This document shows positions 1 through 11,600 of a DNA stretch of 64,000 bases, in pieces. A program made the position numbers and the translations under genes. Below the pieces are notes generated by a model. That model saw nothing but the letters and a program-made list of their open reading frames with translations, made no database searches and was not told where the DNA came from. The DNA is from Pelodera strongyloides. Its lineage: Eukaryota; Nematoda; Chromadorea; Rhabditida; Rhabditidae. The DNA lies in NCBI GenBank assembly GCA_036852015.1, contig JAANDG010000356.1:85867-149866 (forward strand), written 5' to 3'. Numbering within the stretch: position 1 is the stretch's first letter; the number at the start of each line of letters is the position of its first letter.

Positions 1-99
1 CTACAATTGATCCGCTTTCCCGATAGATTGGGGGAGGGGTGGTATTCCCACAACGATGTGTCCCATGGTTAATCTATTGTACTATGACCAAGCTACATG

Positions 100-2010
100 T
101 TCCTTTCTATTTTTAACAGTAAGCCTGTGGAATCCTCAGACCCATCGGTGACATGAGCTTCTTGGCCGTTAATTTTCCACATAGCAGCCACAGTTGATGT
201 GTATAATATACATTTTCTAGTTCAATCACCAACTTTCTGACTAAGCTAGAATTGCAAATTATTTGGTGATCAATTTCTCATTACGGGGATTGAACAATCG
301 AGCGCATAACTTGTGTAATATAATATTAAGACTTCACTCAAAATCCAAACATATTAGGAAAACGCTTATTCTTAACATTACTGGAGCATGAAAAGGCACA
401 CTGATTGACACAGGGCCTTAGATCAATTGTGAATACGTTTTGTCCATACCTTGAGACTACTCGATGTCTCAAACCCTCACATAAGCTAAGATTCGACACA
501 AAACTTTCTTACTTTGGATAGTCTCTCAAACTGTCTTCCCTCTCCACCTCCGGCTCACTGTCTCGTCCATCTTCTACAATTTTTCACCCTAGCGCTCTAA
601 TCCGAAAAGCCCAATTCCTTATTCTGATTTTTGTTCCCTCTCGGTTACAGTTCAATTCGCTCTTTCTAGAATAAATAATGTGATTGGTTCATATTCTTCT
701 ATGTAACTTGGTGCACTCTCGTATCGTGCGGAGTGTTTTCTCCAGTATAGCGAGCTAATGCTTACCAACGATACGATTAAAGGTTATACTAAGAGTGGAT
801 TACGTACTAACCGTTAGTTCAGAGAGACAGAGTAGTGACTACCACATAATGCATCAGCAAACCATTAATTTGTGTTATTGTCAAGAAACTGAAAACAAAT
901 ATGATGATGGAGCTCAACACGCTCAGTTGCAACTTGTTATATTTTCTCACTACCCCCTTGTAAAAAAACTGAAAGCGTATAAATTCTGGCTAAGTCCGGT
1001 CCGCTTAATCGCCACAGAATGTAAATGCCGAAGGGAGGCGCCTGGTTGGTGAGCCGCATTCGGTCCCCTCACTTCAGACTAGGTACTGGGCGACGACTGT
1101 AGAACCTCACCGGTGTCTGTACGAGTAGTACATTCACTGGACCAATACCAGCCGATACGGTAGCAAGTTGCAACTAGCTTTAACACATTTTTTATGTGAT
1201 ATTGTGCTCGAAATTTCCTTCACATCGACATAAATGAATGGTTTGCTGATGCATTATGTGGTAGTCACTACTCTGTCTCTCTGAACTAACGGTTAGGACG
1301 TAATTCACTCTGAGTATAACCTTTCATCGCATCGTTGGTAATCACTAGCCCGCTATACTGGAGAAAACACTCCAAACGGTACGACAGTGCATCGAGTTAC
1401 ATAGAAGATTATGAACAAATCACATTATTCAGCCTAGAAAGAGCGAATTGAACTGTAACCGAGAGAGGGAACAAAAATCAGAATGAGGAATTGTGCTTTT
1501 CGGATTGAAGCGTTAGGGTGAAAAATTGTAAAAGATGGACGAGACAGTGAGCCGTAGGTGGAGAGGGAAGTCAGCTTGAGGGACTATCCAATGTAAGAAA
1601 GTTTTGTGTCGAATCTTAGCTTATGTGAGGATTTGAGACATCGTGAGTCTCAAGGTATTTACAAAACGTATTCACAATTGACCTAAGACCATGTATCAAT
1701 CAATGCGCCGTTTCATGTTCCAGTAATGTTAAGCATAGGCGTTTTCCTAATACTTTGGGATTTTGAGTCAAGCCTTACTATTAAATTATGCAAGTTATGT
1801 GTTCGGTTGTGCAATCTCCGTAATGGGAATTTGATCAAAAAAACAATTTTCAATTCTCGCTTAGTCAGAAAGTTGGTGATTCAACTAGAAAATGTATATT
1901 ATACACATCAACTGTGGCTGCTATGAGGAAAATTAACGACCAAGAAGCTCACGTCACATTGCGCCTGAGTATTCTATCGTCTTATTGTTGGAAATAGCAA
2001 AGAATAGTTC
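100..2010. repeat. Long inverted repeat (foldback element), about 0.72 kb arms
   Basis: The left arm (clear from about 148 to 866) and right arm (about 1234 to 1956) are near-perfect reverse complements. For example, the bases around 821-866 reappear inverted at 1234-1280, and those around 151-180 at 1926-1956. Weaker complementarity extends out to roughly 100 and 2010. The arms are separated by about 370 bp of unique spacer with no transposase-like reading frame. Open frames at 795-1052 and 1726-1926 are translations of the arms and look meaningless. This is most likely a foldback transposon or a large non-autonomous inverted-repeat element. Confidence 0.85.
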
Positions 2011-2179
2011 TTTCCACGGAGGTACAGAAAAAGCAATATTTAGTAGAATAGAAAATTCAATCATTTTTGGTCACACGAAAATATACTAATCCTTGGGCAC
2101 ACCATCGTGGGAATAGTAGAAGATACGCGAGATATTTAGCTTTAGATGAAGAGGGTGGATATGTGAGAGAGTACTGTGC

Positions 2180-2372
2180 GAAATTTAGTGTGTGTGCGTG
2201 CGTGCGTCGTGCGTGCGGGTGTAGTGTGTGCGTGTGTGTCCGTGTGTGTGTCCGTATGTGTGTGTGTGTGTGTTTGTGCGTATGTGTGAGTGTGAGTGCG
2301 TGTGTACGTCTGTGTGGCTGTGTTTTGTGTGTGCGTGTGTGCGTGTGTGCGTCTGTGTGTTATTCCAGTAAT
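2180..2372. repeat. Degenerate TG/GT-rich microsatellite
   Basis: About 190 bp dominated by GTGTGT and TGCGTG runs on the plus strand. It creates Cys/Val-rich and Thr/His-rich open frames on the two strands that should not be called genes. Confidence 0.9.
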
Positions 2373-2625
2373 GTTAGACGTAAACCTTTTCCTGGCACTT
2401 TTGCTTTTCATATTGTTTTCAGTCTAGTCCTATTGTTACATCATGTAATTTACTCGCTCAAATGTGATAGAAAACGGAACAATTTCCAATCTTCGAATTA
2501 GGTTAGGACTTTGGTAACTAACTAAAAAGCTTGGTAAAAAAACATTGGATATTCAATGATATCCATCTCCGGTGGATACTTTGACGACAACGAGCGAAAA
2601 TTTGGCGACCAGTTGTGTGTCTAAG

Positions 2626-3333
2626 AATTCAACCAACTCATATGTAACATAGAAATATCACTTTGTGTCGCACGAGAAACTCTGCTGGAAAATCCCAGTT
2701 TAATTTGCCATTGCTTACAAAGCATCATCGATGAATTGATGCTTGTTAGCATCATCGAAAAGTTTTGCAGTGACAACAACCTCCTACCTGCCATCTCCAT
2801 TGGAATGCTGAGGGTGTTGGACGTCAACGATGTCAACGTCCATGCCGAAGACAAGATCCGAGGAAATCGACTGTGCGGGTGAGTGATTCAAATGTTACTA
2901 CAAAGTAATCCTCATAAATCCCGTATTCCGGTATTCCAACGGCAAGGCCGAACACCATTACGAAAAAAAATAAAGTTTTCCTGGTTTATTTACGCCATGG
3001 GACGGCTACTGCAGCAGCTGACTGCCAGTCAGTTTTTGGCAAATGACTATAACTCACATATGTTTCATTCTTAGACTGAAGTTCGCGTAGTTTAGCGCAG
3101 AATATTAATATGAGATAGTTTTCACTAACGAATTTTATCGGGGTAATTGATGTATGATAATAAAACTTCCGTCTAAATTAAATTAATGACCTTTCACTTG
3201 TTTCAGGCTTGGCACTTTCCTGATATCGATTGAGTCGAGCGTAGCGTTCGAAGATTCACAAATGTGGCCACACAGCAGCTGGAAAGCCCAAGAAACAACT
3301 ATTTGTTGTGAGCAAGCAAAAAAAAAGCCCTAA
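2626..3333 (+). CDS. Possible two-exon gene or gene fragment, unknown helical protein
   Basis: I do not recognise this protein. Exon A is open from 2626 (just after a stop, at a weak acceptor CTAAG) to 2878 and is followed by a good donor GTGAGT. Exon B starts at 3207 after TTTCAG and runs to a TAA at 3331-3333. The phases agree (two bases plus one), so the frame continues across the intron. The product is about 125 residues, rich in Leu, Ile, Cys and Asn in an alternating pattern that suggests packed helices (an ARM/HEAT-like feel), ending in a Cys-Cys and Lys-rich tail. The only in-frame ATG in exon A is at 2739. No upstream exon was identified because the foldback element lies close by, so this may be the truncated 3' end of a gene. 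Identity is unknown. Confidence 0.35.
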
Positions 3334-3390
3334 TTTAGTGCATTGATTGTCACCAAGTTATGTTGTGTGCATGATTTGCGATTATTGTTG

Positions 3391-3835
3391 TCCATCCCTC
3401 CCCAGCCTTTCGATCAATAAATGTTCACAACTGGGGAGGGGGGCGGGGCGGGGCGGGCCATCATCCCTCCCCCAGCCCTACGACCAATAAATGCTCACAA
3501 CTGGGGCGGGGTGGGGGCGGGCCATCATCCCTCCCCCAGCCCTTCGATCAATAAATGTTCACAACTGGGGAGGGGGGCGGGGCCATCATCCCTCCCCAGC
3601 CCTTCGATAAAAATGTTCACAAATGGGGAGGGGGGCGGGGCGGGCCATCATCCCTCCCCCAGCCCTACGACCAATAAATGTTCACAACTGGGAGGAGGGC
3701 GGGGGGCCATACCCTCCCCCAGCCCTTCGATCAAAAAAAAAGTTCACAACTGGGGAGGGGGGCGGGGCGGGCCATCATCCCTCCCCAGCCCTTCGATCAA
3801 TAAATTTCCACTGGGGAGGGGGCGGGGTTCTAATT
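3391..3835. repeat. G-rich minisatellite, about 60 bp period, about 7 copies
   Basis: A unit of roughly 55-65 bp is repeated. It contains TTCGATCAATAAATGTTCACAA followed by a run of G and GGGGCGGG blocks and a CCCTCCCCCAGCC block. Copies start near 3391, 3462, 3523, 3582, 3641, 3705 and 3770, with small length changes in the G runs. Both strands stay open for about 140 codons, which is a repeat artefact. The G blocks have the spacing needed for G-quadruplexes. Confidence 0.9.
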
Positions 3836-3980
3836 ATGAAGGGAAGTGTTCCTGAGGTTTCTAGCGACTGTGCTCATTTTGTAGAAGACAAAAATTTGTT
3901 TTGAAAGGGCATATACGGAATCGTTTCAAATTTTCCATGAGGCAGTTCCACTTTTGGCGCCATGTGTGTTAAATGATATG

Positions 3981-4160
3981 AAAGCGAAATAACGGCCGGC
4001 TTTTGAAACGCATCGTGGACAACTGAATCTTACGTATTTATGCTAATTCGCTCGAATTTAGCACGATTTTTTTATTCTACTTTATGTTCATTTGCATAAG
4101 CTGAATAAGAATGCAGGTGTACTTGATGTGTTTCAAATACCGGCCGGTATTTCGCTTTAA
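3981..4160. mobile_element. Palindromic MITE, family A (TTAA-AGCGAAATA ends)
   Basis: The left end AAAGCGAAATAACGGCCGG and the right end CCGGCCGGTATTTCGCTTTAA are inverted copies about 180 bp apart. Inner sequence near the ends (TTTGAAACGCATC) is also mirrored. The same termini recur at 15164, 22338, 30785, 38671 and 44184. There is no coding capacity. Confidence 0.8.
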
Positions 4161-4327
4161 AGCGAAATGTTAGCCTCTTTTTAAAATTTGCATATGAAAG
4201 CAAATCCTATGTATCCTATGCTAATTTGTACGATTGCCGTGGACGATCGTACAAAATTAGCGTAGGATACATAGGATTTGATTATCATATGCAAATTTTC
4301 CAAAGGGGCTAGCATTTCGCTTTAAAT
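4156..4327. mobile_element. Near-perfect palindromic MITE abutting family A copy
   Basis: TTTAAAGCGAAATGTTAGCC on the left mirrors GGGGCTAGCATTTCGCTTTAAA on the right. The arms match almost to the centre at about 4240 (GGATACATAGGATTTG is mirrored by CAAATCCTATGTATCC). It shares its TTTAA border with the preceding element, so one element appears to have inserted at the end of the other. Confidence 0.85.
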
Positions 4328-4765
4328 TGAAAATGAAGCTCCATAACAGAGTTGCCCGCCGAATTTTGCGAAACATTTCGTTCTATCTACAATTTTCGAA
4401 AAAATCTAACTATAAGTCTACGTCACGTAACTGAAGAGTGTCAGCTCTCTACCGATTGAGCTGCCTCTAGATTTTGATACAAATTGGAAAGCTCATATTC
4501 TTCCCATTGTCGGGGGTTCTGTAGTCGGGCAAAATTGTAAACGAAACATCACTTTTGCAAATGATAGGAATGACCGAAAATATACAATTTTATTCATAAA
4601 TAGTGTTCAGACACCCGTAGTAATATATTAATTGGAAAGAAGAACATCACGTGAAGTAGTCCTCCTGAAATCAACGAACTTTATATTTCTCTCACGTGGT
4701 GGCTGGTATTCCTGCTAATAAGTTTGCCTTCATTGTTACTCTGGCTTATTACTCTGGCAAAAATA

Positions 4766-6037
4766 TTACTCTTGATCTTTCTTTGGTGTACTTGTTTTAC
4801 AAACACGATTGTAACATAATATACGTAATACACGTACATCATCCTGTGATACGGTAGATATTGTCCCGCTCCCTCCCCCATCAAATATACGTTGGTCATC
4901 CTTAAACGGGGAATTCCAGCCAACAATATCACCTCTGAAAGTTGTATACTAAACCTAAGTGAATCTAAAGACTCGGACAACTCACTCCATTTGACCCTAG
5001 TAGGCCCTAGTACACATTTCTTTCACTTGTGAAAATCGTTGTGAAAGAATGTTTATGTTCAAAGATGCTTGTGCGAAAACGTAAGAAAACAAAATAAAAA
5101 GTAATATTGAACTACGCCCCACTATTAGAATTAAAATCTTAAAATCTAAAAAACGAAAGCACAGATAGTGCATATCACGGCTAACGGAGTCTTTCTCACC
5201 TCGATAAGCTATTCGCTCTGGTCATAATGGGTGGCGGGAGCATTAGTGGATGGACTGGGTGACCACTCCTGACGCTCGATGGCACCCGGGGACGATCAGG
5301 AACACCCGGGGATGTCGCGCTGACACCTGGACGAGTTGTCGATGCACGCTCCTAAGTTATTTATATTGCCGAGGTGTCGTTTAATTAAAATTGATAATTT
5401 GATACTTGATGATTTGGAAGATTGGCAGAAGAAGGCATATCTGTATACGTGAATCTGTGGCGCTTTTAATTCTATATATTGTTAGAGGCCAACAAAATGC
5501 TAAAAACCATTTCTTGGAGAACGGATGGGCGGCAAATTGGTGGGCCACCAGTGCTCCATGAGAGCGCGAAATGTGCGCGACTTTGAAATGTTCCCAAGAC
5601 CGCGTTTGTCTGGAGCAAACCCCATTCGTGAGCACCCGTCTAAAGTCCTATATTGTACGTAAACACCCAAAAATAATAAAAACATTTACCAGTGAGTATT
5701 GTGACAACGAAATTGAACTTCTGACAAATGTTGGATGGAAAATCCTCGAAAACGGCCGTCTGTATTGTACAGAAATCGGATAGGCAGCACGTTTATCCCA
5801 ACAGAATAGACACGTCAATCTATAAAAGCAGTGGAGATAAAAAAAAACTTGATGTAATCGTAAAGTAAGCCCACAACAATTATTGATAAAGACAACAAAT
5901 ATTTCTCATTTCAGACATACATAAACCGTTCACCTTTCTCTAAAGAAGCAACAGAATCCAAGTAATATGATAATTAATAAGGCAGTTGAAAAGGCGACAA
6001 TTAGCCAAATCCACCAACGAGACGAGGAGGAGGTGCG
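4766..6037 (-). other. Giant gene: transmembrane helix and cytoplasmic tail exons
   Basis: Exon 5934-6037 encodes a basic/Ser stretch, then [16 protein letters not shown], and ends at Arg-Glu-Arg, a clear membrane anchor. It is followed, with matching phases throughout, by exons 5690-5759, 5508-5639, 5200-5351 and 4766-4934, which ends in TAA. The tail is about 150 residues, rich in Ser, Thr, Pro and Arg (for example [16 protein letters not shown] and TRANSLSR), with basic-Ser motifs typical of phosphorylation sites. If the donor at 5934 is not used, a TGA follows at once and gives a very short tail, so alternative tails are possible. If the donor at 5508 is read through, a stop is reached at 5472. 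Confidence 0.75.
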
Positions 6038-8628
6038 CTGAAAGGGTAATACAAAAGTTGCAGCTATTCGTTCTATGTAAAATTCTACTCTGGTAAGAGC
6101 CCGAATGAGCTTTAGAAAACACTATAGCAGCCATCTCTTAGTCAGACACTTATGGGTGTTGGAATAAAAAGGAACCAATAATAAGTAGAAATACCATCGG
6201 AAATCTCGGTTTGTAACATTTGTATCCGAGCGAAGTATGTTGACATATCGATCCAGTGGGGCACGAATCAATAATTAAAGGAGAGCAAAGTTCGAATGAA
6301 CGGCATCTCGGATGAGAAGTTGACGACGTGCAAGGGGTACACGTGGAGGAATTGAACGAAGGCTGAAAGGGAATCAGTATTCACATATTTATGATCCGAG
6401 AACATTAAAGCAGTATTGCATGTGGTTTTGGATGTATGATGTGCAACCACATTCGTTTGTATTATGAAGAAGGAAAAGCTCATTCAAAATGGATAACAAA
6501 AAAACATTGGCATTGGCAGGCAACAGGCAACTATCGGGCTTACTTAGGTCTAAGATTATGATCTTAGACTAGTAAACTATGGCAAAAACACAAGGCACAA
6601 CACTCGACCACTTACAATAGTTGTATAATCTCAAAACAGAAAATAACATAAAACATATAAAAATAACTCACTGTAAATTCCGCCTCCGAGCACTGAAGAC
6701 AATGTAGAGAAATGTCGAATGAATTTGGATCAATAGACTGATATTGATTTATTGATCGACTGTGAAGAGGACAATATACGGCATTGCAATCGCTAATGGA
6801 TGAAGCAGCACTCTGAGTGGACGTTAGGCCGAGAGGACAATCATGGCATGTTATATCACCGATATCCTGAAAGAAGCTAGGTCTCAATGATGAAAGGTGC
6901 GCGGCACGAATCTGGCGCGTAAATTTCGCGCGGGGATAGACTAGCGCAATGAGCTTACGAGCACATGATGAGAGTCTGGCGAAGACAGACTGCTCTGCGT
7001 GAGGAAACGCACGCATTTTTCTTTCGCCGCGCTCCAACTAACTTTCACGGACGCATTGTAACATTACCTCATGCCCAAACTACAATACACTTTGTATTCT
7101 CCCTAGACAAAACAAAGATTGCCACAAATGTGCGAAACAAGCGCCACCCTATAGCGGCCCAAATAGTTTGGGCCAGAGGAACTTTGCTAACATTATAGAA
7201 ACCGCCCACCTTGTACATTCCCACCGCACAGGCTTCACATCTTGTGTCATCCTTTAGTTCGTTCCCTCTTGAACATATATCAATACAATCATTCATACTA
7301 CCGCTACCCTGAAAAGAATATTAATTTGGCCATTTTAAAATTGGAAATAATAATTATAAATTAATCAACAATGTCTAATGCAACTAGCTCAACAAACCGA
7401 ACAGCATCATTTGCTGATACATTGATTTTATTAGTTCGCTATTGCATTGTTATATATGTCTTTTTGTTCTACTTGGGCCCTGGACCCACGTAAATAACTA
7501 TCTCCATTGTAGGTTGTAGGAGTTAGAATTTGCAGCCTTTTGTTTGTTAATATGATTGCTTTTATACTCTGATTTTTTTGCTTATAAAGGCTTAGATATA
7601 GAACCCACCTGAATTCTAGTTGACTTGCCAATTGGACACGGAATACAAGAAAGTCTGCCTCTATTTGGTTGAAAGGTGCCAATTCTGCATTTCACACAAG
7701 AATTTGTGGTGAAGTTGAAATACTCGCCGGGTGGACAGAGTACTGAATATGAATCACTTCTCTAATTTGCAAGTACAGGGAGTTTACTTCATCATGTTAT
7801 GACAAACCACACATCACCTAGTAAATTGGGATTTCAGATGCCGTGAGAACACGTAACAGTAAATTAAATCTTTAGTGTAATCAAAAATTAGGTTATTGAA
7901 CGGGATGGAATCGAACTCCGCGTCTTTAGATTAGCAGCAAAGGCTGACTTACAGTAACAGTCATCTTTCGTGGCCGCGTGAAGTCTTCCCGTGGTCATAT
8001 TCGGAGGACATCTCAGACAAATTCCTTCGAGTGGAAATGCATCCACAGGACACCACTCACACTCGTTTGTCTGATTATTGTAGACTTGCGCGTCGGGACA
8101 ACTCGCTGAATTATGGAGAGTTATTAACTATGCCTATGCAAGTGTGGGTCCAAAATTATTTTGTAAGCAGGCACTGCTGCGCAAAAAACGTATATCTACT
8201 TCTTCCGCTATTCCGGACCCTGATAATTCTCAAGAGCCAACTGTAGGCTTTTACGTCACTCCAACTACACAACTACATAATTAAGTCACGTAAACACTTT
8301 ATGGTTTCAGTCCGTCGGTTCGTTTACAGTTTACTAGCATTTTGCTGTCACAGTGATTTTGCAAAGTACAATCAAAATCAATCACAATTACGACGATCTA
8401 TCTCGTGGAATCACTACGAACGTGCTTTCCAAATCATGGTCCCAAAACAACTAACCACATGATATTTCTCCATCTTTCCCAATTGATTTCATCGGATAAT
8501 CCTCCGGACATCCAATTATCGAATCAATCGATAAGGAACTTGAAGGCAGGAGGTCGCTGATTTCACCGGACAATTGTTGTTGAATCGGAGTACGGATACC
8601 ACTAAAAAGATTAGCATGGAACAAACAG

Positions 8629-8677
<49 letters not shown>

Positions 8678-11600
8678 GAGAGAGAGAGGAAGATAAGAGA
8701 GAAATCATGATAATTATATTAACCAACTTGCCCCAAGGAAAGTGCGAAATCGAAGAAATATGGCGCGATGCTTCGTTTTAACCGATTATTGTTTGTCGGA
8801 TCGGTGTCCTCACAGGGATTTGACACATAAGAATCGCAATTGGAAGTGGTATTGCAGAACTAAAATAAACGAAATGTGCATTGCATTCTCTCAACAGGTT
8901 TAATCCCTACCGTTTCCATATCAAATAAGAAAAATATAAGGAAAGCTCAACATCGTAAACATATATATTTCGTGGGCCACGAACGTACACTTTTTAACTG
9001 TAACTGTAGTCATCTTATATTTGTAGAAATTTTCAAAGAATTGCAAATAACATTTGTAACTTTACTTACTTGATCAGTCATGTTACTCATAATTTCATTC
9101 AACGTTTGAAACGTTTGAATGCAGTCATCACTAGAAATAATCCCCTCTACAGTTTGTTGTGGTGGTACTGTAAGACCGCAACCAATGGGACGAAATGGTA
9201 GGTTGGGAGGAGCGGAAATGGTACGAGACCATTCACCCTAAACATATGATTACATGTGCACCATGGTAATTGTTTCAAGTTGAACACGCCTAGATATACC
9301 ACCATCGAACATTTTACACGAGAATCAATGTATAAATTGTTCTTCTAAAGAAAATCTGCAAATCATGTCTGCAAAGTTAATTCTAGAACTAATTATGACA
9401 AGGAAACTGTCAACTGGTGTCCACTAACGTTTGAGATATGAGTATGTTACAAACACAAACCCCTAAACGGCTTTAGTGTTTATCGGCCTTTCTGAGAGGT
9501 ACAACATATAATACCTAACGTAAGTAATGCAACCAAATGGTCTCAAAAAACCTGCATACCATGAGATCACAGGTGTGAAATCGTGGTTCCTTGAGTGAGT
9601 AATGCTTGTCAACGCATTCGAGCACCACAGCCTGGAAATAATTTTATTCGATTTAATATTTAGTAACAATTATAGGCTTAAGTTGCCCTGCCTTACCTCA
9701 CCATATATTCTTTACTTTAAGCATCTAAATGAATGCCTAAGGCATCCATAAGAAGAACAAGAAATGTTAGAAAAAAGTTGAAGAAGTGATGTAAAAAGAG
9801 CAACAAAAAGTTGGCATCAAAAACTTGTTGAACAACAATTAGAACTGCATTTAGGAATGAATTCTCATAGTTATACAGTTCTACCTGCTTTGCATCCCTA
9901 TGTGGCCTTTCCAATATGGTCATTTTGGTATTTGACGGTTCGGCAACCTGGGCACATGAGGAAGACGGTGATACAGTAAGAACAAACTGACAAACTGCTG
10001 AATTCCCACCAAAATCTGTAGCAACTGTCACGATACGGTATATGCCCCTGAAAGCGTAGTAGCTTGGAGTTTCCTTTTGAAATGTGCTAATTGAATATCA
10101 TCACATTATCAAATACTATATTGGGTAACCACGCTTAGGCATTGTTTATTAATATGCTACAAGCAATTCATTAACTATTTTTGCATTGTTCTCTTGATTA
10201 GCTCCCTCCAAGGAGTTTCTATTGTCACGGAAGCATTAATTCCACAGTCAGACTACTTTAATAGTATTCTTCTTATGTTTCCAATCCTAATCCTATGTTT
10301 TTCATGTGTCCTCAATAACTAATAAAATGATTACCAAGCAAATGTCTGTCCCGGTCTAAAGTTGCTTTCTGTGTTCCTAATTCCAACATTATCTTCAAAA
10401 GTGACATTCCAAGTGACAGAAGTGAGACGATTAGAAGATGTGATTTGCGTATCAGAAGGACAATCAATAATACGGGGAGGCACCTTATCTGGAAATAGGA
10501 AACAGTGTGTCGTGCTTGATGGACAACATTGTCTCAAAAATTGCCAACATCACACAATACGGGTAAATGACGTAAGCACCAAAGTGAGGCGTCGCGTCCG
10601 ATCCTGCGACAACGCCTCATTAACGCATGTGGCTCCTCATATATACGCGTCATGCTGGCGTCGTCGGGTCCGCAAGCGTCATAGGGCGCCGTCGGGCCCC
10701 GGGTGCTTATGTCACAATACCATTAGCACATACTCACGCACACACACGCACGCACACACACATCGACTAAAACACACACACAACGTATACGGGAGCGCAA
10801 TTGACACATCAAAACTGACCAAAAGAGCCACAAGAAGCGCTGCCCGGAATGCAATTCTTGTCCACACAAATCGCCTGCGATATCTGCATAACTCCTGTAT
10901 TCCACTCCTCAACTTTTGTGAAATTGAACCTAAAAATATAGACAAAGTAAAGTAAAACTTTAAAAAAAATTGTTGAGTTTTATGTGTTTATAAAGATTGC
11001 GTGCGAGAAAGATCGCGGTGAGCAAGGAGCAGATGAAGGGCGGAGGGGGTCATACGGGCCAAATGCAGCTTGTAGTCGTCAGAAATAATAGAGAGATGGA
11101 CAGTCTATAGTCTAACTCTATACTCCGAGGCCGTTTTTCATACATGTCAAGATTCCCAGCACCGTCTATAAACCCGAATCAACACAAACAAATAGCGGTG
11201 CTAAAATTATAAATTTGATCAATTAATTAACTCACCATGTAATTGATGCTCCTCTCCTCTCTTTATTCCACTCGACACAATCGAAAACCATTTCGGCTAT
11301 TTCCTCATCCAATAAGCATCTATGGAAGAACTGGAAAGAAATTAGATCATTACTCTTTTAATTGCCTAGCGACACTACCTAATTCTAGCAATTACCTAAC
11401 TTAGACCCACCTGAACATTGCTAATTTCCCCTTTGAACGAATTTCCATTTTCATTCGGAGCCAATTCAACCAAGAAGTTCACATCTCCATCGGATGTTGA
11501 GTGGTGTGCGGAGGAAGACTGCTTTCCGTCGACGAAGGACATCCAAGGTTGGTTGTCCAGATTTGTGGTATTCGCAGGACTGCGGACGCAAACCTTTAAA

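Larger units (their letters stand above)
8460..10945 (-). other. Giant gene: second HYR domain and sushi/linker exons
   Basis: Exon 10331-10520 begins [12 protein letters not shown] and contains [12 protein letters not shown], the HYR signature. Exon about 9901-10070 completes it with [19 protein letters not shown]. Exon about 10835-10945 is a short Cys segment ([13 protein letters not shown]). Downstream exons at 9559-9632, 9068-9240, 8730-8862 and 8460-8600 encode a Cys-bearing linker of sushi-like character, including a dibasic KRSIA site (near 8770) that could be a furin cleavage point. HYR domains are Ig-fold adhesion modules. Confidence 0.65.

Noticed and set aside
2067..2501. Cys/Val-rich and Thr/His-rich ORFs
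   Set aside because: They are translations of a TG/CA simple repeat.
3421..3904. Pro/Gly-rich ORFs
   Set aside because: They are translations of the G-rich minisatellite.
4441..4476. tRNA-like A box on the minus strand (GCAGCTCAATCGGTAGAG)
   Set aside because: No anticodon arm or B box follows at the right distance, so it is at best a half-tRNA relic.
7895..7945. B-box-like GGAGTTCGATTCCATCCCG on the minus strand
   Set aside because: No D arm or anticodon arm upstream; the sequence runs directly into a coding exon of the giant gene.
10362..10955. 197-codon plus-strand ORF
   Set aside because: It is opposite HYR and Cys-rich exons of the giant gene and crosses a MITE and a CA repeat; it shows no protein character.
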